From positions 1 to 64,000 of the forward strand of contig NZ_FNCS01000002.1 of NCBI RefSeq assembly GCF_900100665.1: a stretch of DNA of 64,000 nucleotides. The letters run 5' to 3'. Both the position numbers and the translations under genes were made by a program. The notes under the pieces are model-generated. The model was not told the origin of the DNA, made no database searches, and saw nothing but the letters and a program-made list of their open reading frames with translations. This stretch comes from Pelagibacterium luteolum. Lineage in GTDB: Bacteria; Pseudomonadota; Alphaproteobacteria; Rhizobiales; Devosiaceae. Below, piece after piece: positions 25,475 through 33,808 of the stretch; position 1 is the stretch's first letter; the number at the start of each line of letters is the position of its first letter.

Positions 25475-26272
25475 ATGATGTCGGAATTGCTCGTCAAACC
25501 CAGTGGTCATACCGGAAAGGTGATCGAAGTGACGCCGGAGAGTGCGGGGTGGGCCTATGTGGGGTTTGCGCTGCACAGGCTGGGGTCGGGCGACAGCGTG
25601 GCGGAGGTGACCGGGGAGCGGGAGGTCTGTCTGGTGCTGGTGTCGGGGACGGCGCAGATTTTGGCGGGGGGTAAGGATTTCGGGGCGGTCGGAGAGCGGA
25701 TGAGTCCGTTCGATGGGAAACCGGCGGCGGTTTATGTGCCGGGGGATAGCGACTGGCGGGTGGAGGCAGTTACGGATGTGGAGTTGGCCGTGTGTTCCGC
25801 CCCTGCCCTGTCGGACAAAAAGGTTCGGCTGATTGCGCCGGATGCAATGAGCCAGGAGGTGCGGGGCAAGGGCACCAATACGCGGTATGTGACCAATATC
25901 CTGCCCGAGACCGATCCCACGGCGGATTCGCTGCTGGTGGTGGAGGTGATTACGCCGGGCGGGCATACCTCGTCCTACCCGCCGCATAAGCATGACCAGA
26001 ACGATCTTCCCCATGAGAGCTATCTGGAAGAGACCTATTATCATCGGCTGAACCCGCCGCAGGGGTTCGGATTTCAGCGGGTTTATACCGACGACCGGTC
26101 ACTGGACGAGGTGTTGCTGATCGAGGATGGGGTCACCGCGCTGGTGCCCAAGGGGTACCACCCGTGCGCGGCGATCCATGGGTATGATCTTTATTATCTC
26201 AACGTGATGGCGGGACCGCAGAGGATTTGGCGGTTTCACAATCAGGCGGAGCATGAGTGGTTGCTGAAGTAG
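25475..26272 (+). CDS. iolB: 5-deoxy-glucuronate isomerase
   Basis: A 265-residue bicupin (IolB/KduI family) that converts 5-deoxy-glucuronate to 2-deoxy-5-keto-gluconate. The metal-binding cupin motif is SSYPPHKHDQ, followed by LEETYYHRLNPPQGFGFQRVY and KGYHPCAAIHGYDLYYLNVMAG, all characteristic of IolB. The start is ATG 25475 or 25478 after TAGGAGGA; a longer frame would begin inside a repeat. It completes iolC-D-E-B; iolA (malonate-semialdehyde dehydrogenase) is not in this window. Confidence 0.95.
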   Translation: MMSELLVKPSGHTGKVIEVTPESAGWAYVGFALHRLGSGDSVAEVTGEREVCLVLVSGTAQILAGGKDFGAVGERMSPFDGKPAAVYVPGDSDWRVEAVTDVELAVCSAPALSDKKVRLIAPDAMSQEVRGKGTNTRYVTNILPETDPTADSLLVVEVITPGGHTSSYPPHKHDQNDLPHESYLEETYYHRLNPPQGFGFQRVYTDDRSLDEVLLIEDGVTALVPKGYHPCAAIHGYDLYYLNVMAGPQRIWRFHNQAEHEWLLK

Positions 26273-26329
26273 GTGGGCGTGGGCCCGTGGGGCGAAAGGT
26301 GACGCGGTGGTGAGATCGCGGGCCGATGC

Positions 26330-28030
26330 TCAGCCGTAGGCGAAGGTGATCATGGCGAGGCTGATGAGGATCGACATCACGGTCAGGGGCCAGCCGAGGC
26401 GGGCGTAGTCGAAGAAGCGGTAGCCGGCGATGCCCATGACGAGGGTGTTGTTGTGGTGGCCGATGGGCGTCAGGAAATCGAGCGATGCGCCGATGGTGAT
26501 GGCGATGAGCACGGGCGTGGCCGGGACGCCGTATTGTTCGGCGAAGGCAACGCCTACGGGGGCGAGCACCAGGACAGTCGTGGGGTTGTTGACGAAGGGG
26601 GTGAGGATCACGGCGCTCACCAGCATGACGGCGACGAGGGCCGCAAGGCCGGCCGTTGGCGCAACGCCGGCGCCGAACCGCGCGAGCGCTTCGGCAGCGC
26701 CGGTATCGGCGACGGCGCCGCCAAGAGGGATCATGGCGCCCAGGAGAATGAGAATGGGCCAATTGAGGCCCTCGAATCCCTGCCGCAATGACAGATGGCG
26801 GGTCAGCGCGAGGACGAGGACGACCAGACCGAAGGCGACAACGGGCTGGACGCCGCCGAACGCCGCGGCGATGACGCCGACGGCGAAGATGGCCAGCGGG
26901 ACGAAATCGGGGCGTGGGCGGTGGGCTGCGGCAGGGGCGATCTGGAGCATGCCGCTCTCGGCGCATTCGCGCGCGATGATGGTAGGATCCCCTGTAAAGA
27001 CCACGATATCGCCGACCGAAAGGCGGGCATCGGAGAGCCGTGCCTCGACGCGGCGCGGGGTGATGCCGAGGGCGGAGATGCGGACGCCTGCCTGCTCGAA
27101 GGCCACCATGTCCTCAATCGCGGAGCCGACATAGATGCTTTCGGGCAGGACGACGGCCTCGATGGTGACAGCATCGGCGGCGGACAAGGGGCCATCGAGC
27201 GCGGCTAGTGCCTCCTGAGAGGCTTCGATCACCAAGATATCGGCGGGCTCGACGCGCTTGTCCTTGCGTCCGAAAACGAAGGCGCCATTGCGGACGATGT
27301 TGTGGATGGTGACGCCGTGGCGGGCTTCGATTTCGCCCAGCGACATGCCGGCCAGCGGAGATGCGGGCGGGAGCGTCAGCTCGGTGAGATAGTTGCGCGC
27401 GTGGTGGCCGTGGACGGGATCGGACTGACGCCGCGATGTGCGGGGAATGACGAACCAGAGATAGAGGAGCCCGACCAGCGTCAAGGGCACGCCGACAATG
27501 CCGAGTTCGAAGAACCCGAGCGGGGTGCCCCGGACTTCGGCGACGGCGGTCGATCCCAGAAGATTGGCCGGGGTGCCGACCAGCGAGCAGAGGCCGCCGA
27601 GAAGGGTCGCAAAGCTTATGGGCATCAGGACGCGTTCGAGGGCGATGGCGCGGCGTTCGCAGAGGGAAACCGAGAGCGGCAGCATTAGCGCCAAAGCGCC
27701 GATATTGTTCATGAACACCGAAGCGAAGGCGCCGATGGCGCAGAGGCCGATGATGAGGGTGCGATCGTCCGAGAGTAGCCCGCCCAGTCGATCGGACGCG
27801 GCGTCCAGAATTGCCGAGCGCTTGAGAACCTCGACGATCAGCAGGATTTCAACGACGGTAACGACGGTGGCGCTCGAAAAGCCGGAAAAGAGCGCGGGAA
27901 CGGGAACAAGCCCGACAAGGCCGCTGACGGCGAGGCCGCTCAGGGCGACGATCTCGAAACGCCGGACCATCGCGAAGGCGACCATCATGGCCGCCAGGAG
28001 CGCAAAAATGGCGATCTGCTCGAAACTCAT
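26330..28030 (-). CDS. SLC13-family permease with TrkA-C domains (putative sulfate transporter)
   Basis: A 566-residue membrane protein of the CitMHS/SLC13 superfamily. Two blocks of helices carry the repeated family motifs (FASVFMNNIGALALMLPLSV and SLVGTPANLLGSTAV; then LTPFVNNPTTVLVLAPVGVA and LDFLTPIGHHNNTLVMG). Between them, about residues 200-380, lie two TrkA_C (RCK_C) domains, as in algal and bacterial SAC1/SLT-type sulfate transporters. Substrates in the superfamily include sulfate, dicarboxylates and phosphate. Sulfate is favoured because an Rrf2 regulator is 65 bases upstream and cys genes lie divergently. Start ATG 28030 (GGGG ahead) or GTG 28036. Confidence 0.82.
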   Translation of the reverse strand: MSFEQIAIFALLAAMMVAFAMVRRFEIVALSGLAVSGLVGLVPVPALFSGFSSATVVTVVEILLIVEVLKRSAILDAASDRLGGLLSDDRTLIIGLCAIGAFASVFMNNIGALALMLPLSVSLCERRAIALERVLMPISFATLLGGLCSLVGTPANLLGSTAVAEVRGTPLGFFELGIVGVPLTLVGLLYLWFVIPRTSRRQSDPVHGHHARNYLTELTLPPASPLAGMSLGEIEARHGVTIHNIVRNGAFVFGRKDKRVEPADILVIEASQEALAALDGPLSAADAVTIEAVVLPESIYVGSAIEDMVAFEQAGVRISALGITPRRVEARLSDARLSVGDIVVFTGDPTIIARECAESGMLQIAPAAAHRPRPDFVPLAIFAVGVIAAAFGGVQPVVAFGLVVLVLALTRHLSLRQGFEGLNWPILILLGAMIPLGGAVADTGAAEALARFGAGVAPTAGLAALVAVMLVSAVILTPFVNNPTTVLVLAPVGVAFAEQYGVPATPVLIAITIGASLDFLTPIGHHNNTLVMGIAGYRFFDYARLGWPLTVMSILISLAMITFAYG

Positions 28031-28095
28031 GCGCACCCCATGGCTGCCGATGGAGCGATGACAACCCTATTTGCGGGAGGCGCGCAACCGAACTT

Positions 28096-28533
28096 TCAGG
28101 ATGCCAGCTGCGTTTCGAACGGCTCGGCCACCGCGTCGGCGATGGTGGTGGTATCGAGGACGCGGCGTGTCTGGGTGGCGACTTCGGAAAAGACCCGGCG
28201 GGTTTCGCAGCGTTGCTCATCGATGCAGTCGGCGCAGCGGCGATAGGCCGTGATGCTCAGACAGGGCAACGGCGCGATGGGGCCGTCGATGATCCGGAGC
28301 ACTTCGCCATAAGAAATCCGGTCGGCGGGTTTCAGCAGGATATAGCCCCCGCCCTTCCCGCGCTTACTCTCGAGAATGCCGTGATGCTTGAGATCGAGCA
28401 GGATCTGCTCGAGAAATTTCTTGGGGATATGTTGGCTCTTGGCAATGTCGGAAATGGCCAGCGGCCGGTCCTGATCAGCGCGGGCAAGGGCGACAAGCGC
28501 GCGCAACGCATACTTGGCTTTGTGCGAAATCAT
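28096..28533 (-). CDS. Rrf2 family transcriptional regulator (four-Cys type)
   Basis: A 145-residue Rrf2 winged helix beginning MISHKAKYALRALVALARA; the wing is SKRGKGGGYILLKPADRIS. The sensor loop holds four cysteines spaced C-x8-C-x2-C-x5-C (CLSITAYRRCADCIDEQRC), which differs from the three-Cys loops of IscR and RirA. A similar spacing occurs in Rrf2 proteins of sulfur-assimilation loci, as I recall. It is the upstream neighbour of the SLC13 permease and probably controls it. It is paralogous to the Rrf2 at 30503. The start is placed at the family N-terminus rather than 15 codons upstream. Confidence 0.88.
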   Translation of the reverse strand: MISHKAKYALRALVALARADQDRPLAISDIAKSQHIPKKFLEQILLDLKHHGILESKRGKGGGYILLKPADRISYGEVLRIIDGPIAPLPCLSITAYRRCADCIDEQRCETRRVFSEVATQTRRVLDTTTIADAVAEPFETQLAS

Positions 28534-29026
28534 CGAGCGGAGAGCCGTTCGTCCTTTGGGGATGTAGGTGGTCACCATTCTAATCCCGATTAAGTCTATC
28601 TGCTTTTAATTAAGAAACCGAGTCGATGCAATTGGGGTCGGGGCGCGATCAAACCCGATGTGATTTTTATACTAGACTAGTTTGATAGGGTATAGCAGGA
28701 TTACGCATGGTGGTTCGAACGAGGGGTTCGGATCGCAGAGGCCCAGCCTTGCGACAGGAGAACGCAATGACACAGGTGTCCCGAAAAAGCCGCTGAGTTC
28801 AGTTGCGGCGCATCACGTTCTTCCCAATTCGTCCCGCCGGGTGCTCACGCGCTCCCGGTCCAAATCTTGCATCCTATTTTCAGGAGACCATGATGTTTCG
28901 ACGATGTTGGCTTGATGCCGATCGCTTCCACTTCGCCTCTCCGCTGTCAATCGCGGCCCGAGGCACGATCCCTAGCGCACGCCTATGCCACACGATCATT
29001 CCCGCAGCGTTCAGGGGGACGATGCG
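28534..29026. promoter_or_regulatory. Divergent control and leader region of the sulfur locus
   Basis: A 493-base region between the Rrf2 gene (minus) and the flavoprotein gene (plus). Near the Rrf2 side is an AT-rich stretch (28580-28620, with CTTTTAATTAAG). At 28668-28693 lies TACTAGACTAGTTTGATAGG then GTATAG, whose GATAGGGT core recurs upstream of the sulfate-binding protein gene. The last 270 bases hold two short ORFs with good ribosome-binding sites, annotated separately. No known riboswitch class was recognised. Confidence 0.5.
28767..28796 (+). CDS. Possible leader peptide 1 (9 residues)
   Basis: A nine-codon ORF (MTQVSRKSR) preceded by AGGAGA at 28756-28761, five bases from the ATG. 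It is far too short for homology. The ribosome-binding site is better than those of most genes in this window, and it is followed by a second short ORF and the flavoprotein, so a leader function is possible. Confidence 0.3.
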   Translation: MTQVSRKSR

Positions 29027-29030
29027 ATGA
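28893..29030 (+). CDS. Possible leader peptide 2, coupled to the flavoprotein gene
   Basis: A 45-residue ORF starting MFRRCWLDADRFHF, with AGGAGA five bases before the ATG at 28893 (an ATG at 28890 is in frame). Its TGA overlaps the flavoprotein start codon as ATGA, so ribosomes finishing it could start the next gene. It has two cysteines and many arginines but no recognisable domain. It may be a cysteine- or translation-sensing leader for the sulfur locus (inference). Confidence 0.4.
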   Translation: MFRRCWLDADRFHFASPLSIAARGTIPSARLCHTIIPAAFRGTMR

Positions 29031-30391
29031 ACGCACAATCTCAAGATTTCACCTCGGTCGTCATCGTAGGCGGTGGCGCAAGCGGTGTTCTGCTGGCGGC
29101 GCATCTGTTGCGCGATCCGGCTGCGAACGTGCGGGTCACCATCGTTGAAAAGTCCAATCGCGTCGGCCATGGCATGGCCTATTCGACGGACAATCCCGAG
29201 CATGTGCTCAACGTGCCCGCCAAGGGCATGAGCGCCTTTCCGGACGATCCGGACCATTTTTACCGCTGGCTCAACGCCATCGACCCGGCGATCACGCCCG
29301 ACAGTTTCCCGCCGCGCGCGCGTTACGGGCACTATCTGAGCCAATTGCTGGCCGATCTCGACGCGCGGTCGGACCGCAAGAGGCTGCACCTCGTCAATGC
29401 CCACTGCGAGGCGATCGAAGATACCGCCAAGGGCGTCGAGGTCCGGCTGGACGATGGGAGTTCGATCGTAGCGCATACGGGCGTTCTGGCCGTGGGCCAT
29501 GAAGAACGCCAGGTGCGCGGCAACGAATTGGCCGTGCGGGCCGGCAGCATCGCCGACACTCCGCTCGACCCCTATGCGAAAGTTCTGGTGCTCGGGTCGG
29601 GGCTCAGCATGGTCGATGCCTGGCTGACACTGGCGGGGCGCCGGCATCAGGGGCCGATCATCGTCGTGTCGCGTCACGGGCTCTTGCCGCGCAAACACAA
29701 GCCGGTCGAGCCGGTTTCGCTCGATATCGCGGATATTCCAATGGGGACCTCGCTGACCCCGTTCGTGCACTGGTTTCGCGAACTGGTGGCCGACACTGTC
29801 GCCAAGGGCGGTGACTGGCGCTCGGCGGTGGATGGGCTGCGGCCGTTCAACCAGAAGATCTGGCAGAGCTGGTCGAAACAAACGCGGCAGCGCTTCCTCA
29901 AATATGTGCGACCGATCTGGAATATTCATCGCCACAGGCTGCCGCCCGTACTCCATGAGAGGCTGGAAGCGGCTGTCGAGAGCAGCCAGATCACGCTTAT
30001 TGCAGGAGAGTTCCTAGGGCTCGAAGCGGGCGAAGGCTCGGGCGTGACGGCTACGATACGGCGGCGCGGACTGACCACGACCGAGGCGATGGATGTTGCG
30101 CGCGTCTATGATTGCGGCGGCGTGGCGGTCAATGTCAGCCAGAGTTCCAATCCGGTGATCCAGAAGCTGGTGTCAGCCGGCAAGGCACGACCGGACGCGA
30201 TGCGGATCGGGCTGGACGTCACGCGCGATTGCGCGGTGGTCGACAGAGACGGACATGCGAGCGGGCGGCTGTTTGCCGTGGGCCCGCTGACGCGCAGCCA
30301 GTTCTTTGAAATCGAGTCCGTGCCGGAAATCCGCCTTCAGGCGCATATGCTGGCCAATCATCTGCGCAGCCGCGCATGGGCGAAACGCTGA
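29027..30391 (+). CDS. FAD/NAD(P)-binding protein (COG4529 type)
   Basis: A 454-residue flavoprotein. An N-terminal dinucleotide fold begins VVIVGGGASGVLLAAHLL, followed by VGHGMAYSTDNPEHVLNVPAKGMSAFPDDP, the pfam NAD_binding_9/COG4529 hallmark. A second glycine motif (VLVLGSGLSMVDAWLTL) near residue 190 suggests NAD(P)H binding. The reaction is not known for this family. It lies between two Rrf2 genes and directly upstream of the sulfate importer genes, so a role in sulfur metabolism or its redox chemistry is inferred. The start MNAQSQD overlaps the leader ORF stop. Confidence 0.8.
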   Translation: MNAQSQDFTSVVIVGGGASGVLLAAHLLRDPAANVRVTIVEKSNRVGHGMAYSTDNPEHVLNVPAKGMSAFPDDPDHFYRWLNAIDPAITPDSFPPRARYGHYLSQLLADLDARSDRKRLHLVNAHCEAIEDTAKGVEVRLDDGSSIVAHTGVLAVGHEERQVRGNELAVRAGSIADTPLDPYAKVLVLGSGLSMVDAWLTLAGRRHQGPIIVVSRHGLLPRKHKPVEPVSLDIADIPMGTSLTPFVHWFRELVADTVAKGGDWRSAVDGLRPFNQKIWQSWSKQTRQRFLKYVRPIWNIHRHRLPPVLHERLEAAVESSQITLIAGEFLGLEAGEGSGVTATIRRRGLTTTEAMDVARVYDCGGVAVNVSQSSNPVIQKLVSAGKARPDAMRIGLDVTRDCAVVDRDGHASGRLFAVGPLTRSQFFEIESVPEIRLQAHMLANHLRSRAWAKR

Positions 30392-30502
30392 CCGCCAAGC
30401 GTTGCGCGGCGAACGTTAAGACTGTATTGAGCGAGCCTGAATGAGGACCGCCCTGCGCATGTGTGGGGCGGTTCTTGCGCATTTCTCTGGTTGGATCGGC
30501 CC

Positions 30503-30955
30503 ATGATTTCGCAAAAGGCGCGCTACGCCTTCCGAGCCCTCATTTCTCTTGCCCGTCGCGGCGAGGGGCACTCGGTGGTGATTGCCGAACTGGCGCGGGC
30601 CGAGGACATTCCACAAAAGTTTCTCGAGCAAATCCTGCTCGATCTCAAGCGTGCCGGGCTGGTGACAAGCCGTCGTGGGAAGATCGGCGGGTACATGCTG
30701 ATCAAAGATCCGCGTGAAATATTTTTCGGTGAAGTGCTGCGCCTGATCGACGGTCCGGTTGCCCCTCTGCCCTGCTTGAGCAAAATCGCCTACCGTAAGT
30801 GCGATGACTGTAAAAACGAAAACAATTGCGCTGTGCGGCAGGTGTTCGAGCAGGTCGCAATAGCGACACGAATGGTGCTGGACGGGACCTCAATCGCGCA
30901 TGCCGCTGAAGGCAATATAGCTGAAATAACAACGCTTTACGCCCAGAGCGCTTAG
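30503..30955 (+). CDS. Rrf2 family transcriptional regulator (second, four-Cys type)
   Basis: A 150-residue paralogue of the Rrf2 at 28096: MISQKARYAFRALISLARR, a wing of SRRGKIGGYMLIKDPRE and a sensor loop CLSKIAYRKCDDCKNENNC with the same C-x8-C-x2-C-x5-C spacing. The DNA-reading helix region is nearly the same (IPQKFLEQILLDLK in both), suggesting overlapping operators. It lies 110 bases upstream of the sulfate-binding protein gene on the same strand. The family N-terminus fixes the start at 30503; the ribosome-binding site is weak. Confidence 0.88.
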   Translation: MISQKARYAFRALISLARRGEGHSVVIAELARAEDIPQKFLEQILLDLKRAGLVTSRRGKIGGYMLIKDPREIFFGEVLRLIDGPVAPLPCLSKIAYRKCDDCKNENNCAVRQVFEQVAIATRMVLDGTSIAHAAEGNIAEITTLYAQSA

Positions 30956-31004
30956 GGGTTGAAATGATCACCGCGTGGCCCGGAGTTGCCGCATTTCCAC
31001 CTTC

Positions 31005-31032
31005 TTGACAATCCCGACCTACTAGATAGGGT
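31005..31032 (+). promoter_or_regulatory. Candidate promoter of the sulfate importer operon
   Basis: TTGACA at 31005-31010, a 16-base spacer and TAGGGT at 31027-31032. The downstream box is part of CTAGATAGGGTTT, which resembles the GATAGGGT element ahead of the flavoprotein. The overlap of a shared motif with the -10 position would suit repression by Rrf2. Confidence 0.5.
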
Positions 31033-31064
31033 TTGAAAGTCGATCCAATCAGGAGGGTGACGAT

Positions 31065-32081
31065 ATGACTTTCAAACGCACACTGGCATTAGCCGCACTG
31101 ACAGGCTCCATGCTGCTGGTCGGCGGCGTTACGGCGCACGGGCAGACGTTAATCAACGTCTCGTACGATCCGACCCGCGAGCTCTACCGCGAGTATAACG
31201 AAGCCTTCAACGCCTATTGGCAGGAACAGGGCAACCCCGCAGTCACCATTCAGGTTACGCATGGTGGGTCGGGCTCGCAGGCCCGTACGGTGATCGACGG
31301 TCTGGACGCCGACGTCGTGACCCTGGCGCTGGCCAGCGACATCGACGCGATTGCCGAAAACTCGGGCAAGGTGCGCGAAGACTGGCTGGGCACGCTGGCC
31401 AACAACAACGCACCCTACACCTCGACGATCGTCTTCCTCGTCCGCAAGGGCAATCCCAAGAACCTTCTCGACTGGGGTGATCTGGTCGGCGAGGGCGTCG
31501 AAGTGATTACGCCCAATCCCAAGACATCGGGCGGCGCGCGCTGGAACCTTCTGGCCGCATGGGCATGGGCCGAGGAAGAATTCAACGACGACGAAGAGCA
31601 GGTTCGCCAGTTCGTCGGCGACCTCTATCGCAACGTGCCGGTGCTCGACAGCGGTGCGCGCGGCTCGACGACGACCTTCGTGCAGCGCGGCATCGGCGAC
31701 GTCCTTTTGGCCTGGGAAAACGAAGCGTTCCTCGCCATCGAAGAACTCGGCCCGGATGCATTCGACATCGTGGTCCCCTCGATCTCGATCCTGGCAGAAC
31801 CCTCGGTTGCAGTCGTCGACGAAGTGGTCGATGCCAAAGGTACGCGCGAACTGGCTACGGCCTATCTCGAATATCTCTACTCCGACGTCGGCCAGACACT
31901 TGCGGCCAAGCACTATTACCGTCCGTCCGATCCTTCGGTGGTGACCGACCAGAGTCTGCTCGAACGCTTCCCGGACGTGCAGCTGGCAACCATCGATGAT
32001 TTCGGTGGCTGGGGCGTGGTTCAGCCGGAATATTTCGGCGACGGCGGCATCTTCGACCAAATCTACCAGCCGGCACAGTAG
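31065..32081 (+). CDS. sbp: Sulfate ABC transporter periplasmic binding protein
   Basis: A 338-residue Sbp/CysP protein. Residues 1-26 are a Sec signal peptide (LAALTGSMLLVGGVTAHGQ). The mature start LINVSYDPTRELYREYNEAF and the sulfate-site motifs GGSGSQARTVIDGLDADVV and NPKTSGGARWNLLAAWAWA are the family signatures; sulfate is bound by backbone amides and the Ser/Gly-rich loops. The ribosome-binding site is AGGAGGGTGACG. First in sbp-cysT-cysW-cysA. It could equally be named cysP; thiosulfate may also be bound. Confidence 0.95.
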   Translation: MTFKRTLALAALTGSMLLVGGVTAHGQTLINVSYDPTRELYREYNEAFNAYWQEQGNPAVTIQVTHGGSGSQARTVIDGLDADVVTLALASDIDAIAENSGKVREDWLGTLANNNAPYTSTIVFLVRKGNPKNLLDWGDLVGEGVEVITPNPKTSGGARWNLLAAWAWAEEEFNDDEEQVRQFVGDLYRNVPVLDSGARGSTTTFVQRGIGDVLLAWENEAFLAIEELGPDAFDIVVPSISILAEPSVAVVDEVVDAKGTRELATAYLEYLYSDVGQTLAAKHYYRPSDPSVVTDQSLLERFPDVQLATIDDFGGWGVVQPEYFGDGGIFDQIYQPAQ

Positions 32082-32084
32082 CAT

Positions 32085-32945
32085 ATGAGTGTCGTCACCT
32101 CCTCCAAGGCAAGGTGGCGATGGAAACAGCCGAGCGTCATTCCAGGATTTGGACTGACGCTCGGTTTTGCCATCGCGTATCTGAGCCTCATCGTTCTCAT
32201 CCCCCTTGCCGGCGTCGCCTGGCGGTCAGCAGCGCTCGGCTGGGATGAGTTTTTCCGCATAGCAACCGATGCCCGCGTGGTGGCCGCCCTCCGCACCAGT
32301 TTCTGGACAGCCGGGCTAGCGGCCGTGATCAACGCCGTATTTGGCGTCATCGTCGCCTGGGTGCTCGTGCGCTACGAGTTTCCCGGACGCCGCCTTGTCG
32401 ACGCGGCGGTCGATCTGCCCTTTGCGCTGCCGACTGCAGTGGCCGGTATCGCACTTACGGCGCTTTATGCATCGACCGGATGGATCGGGCAGTATTTCGT
32501 CGATTGGGGGATCAGGATCGCATACACGCCGACGGGTATCGTCATCGCGCTGATCTTTATCGGCCTGCCCTTCGTGGTGCGCACGGTGCAGCCGGTTCTC
32601 GAAGACTTCGACAGTGAGGTCGAGGAGGCAGCGGCAACGCTGGGTGCGAGCCGGACACAGACGATCTTTTCGATCATCCTGCCGGCGCTGTTTCCAGCGA
32701 TCCTCACCGGGTTCGCGCTCGCGTTCGGGCGTGCGGTGGGGGAATACGGATCGGTGATCTTTATCGCCGGCAATATCCCCTATGTCTCTGAAATCGCGCC
32801 ACTTCTGATCGTGATGCGGCTCGAGGAGTTCAACTATCCCGCGGCGGCGGCGATCGGCGCGATCATGCTGATCTTTGCCTTCATCATTTTGTTTGCGATC
32901 AACCTCATTCAGGCCTGGAGCCGCAGGAGGTATGGCCATGGGTAG
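32085..32945 (+). CDS. cysT: Sulfate ABC transporter permease CysT
   Basis: A 286-residue inner-membrane permease with six helices and the ATPase-contact EAA loop ([24 protein letters not shown]). The block [20 protein letters not shown] is conserved in CysT (CysU). The gene starts three bases after sbp stops and overlaps cysW, so the operon is tightly coupled. Confidence 0.94.
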   Translation: MSVVTSSKARWRWKQPSVIPGFGLTLGFAIAYLSLIVLIPLAGVAWRSAALGWDEFFRIATDARVVAALRTSFWTAGLAAVINAVFGVIVAWVLVRYEFPGRRLVDAAVDLPFALPTAVAGIALTALYASTGWIGQYFVDWGIRIAYTPTGIVIALIFIGLPFVVRTVQPVLEDFDSEVEEAAATLGASRTQTIFSIILPALFPAILTGFALAFGRAVGEYGSVIFIAGNIPYVSEIAPLLIVMRLEEFNYPAAAAIGAIMLIFAFIILFAINLIQAWSRRRYGHG

Positions 32946-33792
32946 AGCTGATTTCCGGAACCCGGTCTCGGAGTCTCGCCGTGCCAAATGGATCACGATC
33001 TTCGTGGCGGGCGTCTTTCTGGCGCTGGTGCTGTTCATTCCGCTGGTGGCGGTTTTCGTCGAGGCGTTTCGGCTGGGCTGGGGCGCGGTGCTGGCGGCCA
33101 TAACGCAGCCAGACGCGCTGGCGGCTATTCGCCTGACATTGCTGGTGGCGGCCATTTCGGTGCCGCTCAACATGGTGTTCGGCGTGGCGGCAGCGTGGGC
33201 GATCGCCAAATACGAGTTCAAGGGCAAGGCGTTTTTGACGACGCTGATCGACCTTCCGTTCTCGGTTTCGCCGGTGATCGCCGGGCTTGTCTATGTGCTG
33301 CTGTTTGGCACGGGCAGCTTTCTCGGTCCGATCTTCAACTCCGCGGGCATGCAAATTCTCTTTGCGGTACCGGGCGTGGTTCTGGCGACGATGTTTGTCA
33401 CCTTCCCGTTCGTTGCGCGCGAATTGATCCCGCTGATGGAAGATCAGGGCACGGGTGACGAAGAGGCGGCGATTTCGCTTGGGGCTAGCGGGTGGCAGAC
33501 GTTCTGGCGCGTTACCCTGCCCAATATCAAATGGGGGTTGCTCTATGGCGTGCTGCTATCGAACGCGCGGGCAATGGGCGAATTTGGTGCCGTATCGGTC
33601 GTTTCGGGCCGGCTGCGGGGCGAGACCGTGACCATGCCTCTGCATATCGAAATCTTGTATAACGAATATAATTTTGCCGCTGCGTTTGCCGTGGCTGCGC
33701 TGCTTGCGCTGCTGGCGTTGGTGACGCTCGTGCTCAAAGCGCTGCTGGAACGGGTCTATGGACGCGATCACGCCGGCGCCGTGCGGCATTAG
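32938..33792 (+). CDS. cysW: Sulfate ABC transporter permease CysW
   Basis: A 284-residue permease paralogous to CysT. Landmarks are [22 protein letters not shown], the EAA loop [20 protein letters not shown] and [17 protein letters not shown] near the end. The ATG at 32938 is chosen because AGGAGG lies seven bases ahead; the ATG at 32932 is too close to it. It overlaps cysT by 8 bases and pairs with CysT as the heterodimeric channel. Confidence 0.94.
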   Translation: MGRADFRNPVSESRRAKWITIFVAGVFLALVLFIPLVAVFVEAFRLGWGAVLAAITQPDALAAIRLTLLVAAISVPLNMVFGVAAAWAIAKYEFKGKAFLTTLIDLPFSVSPVIAGLVYVLLFGTGSFLGPIFNSAGMQILFAVPGVVLATMFVTFPFVARELIPLMEDQGTGDEEAAISLGASGWQTFWRVTLPNIKWGLLYGVLLSNARAMGEFGAVSVVSGRLRGETVTMPLHIEILYNEYNFAAAFAVAALLALLALVTLVLKALLERVYGRDHAGAVRH

Positions 33793-33808
33793 GATCGGGG
33801 AGCACATA

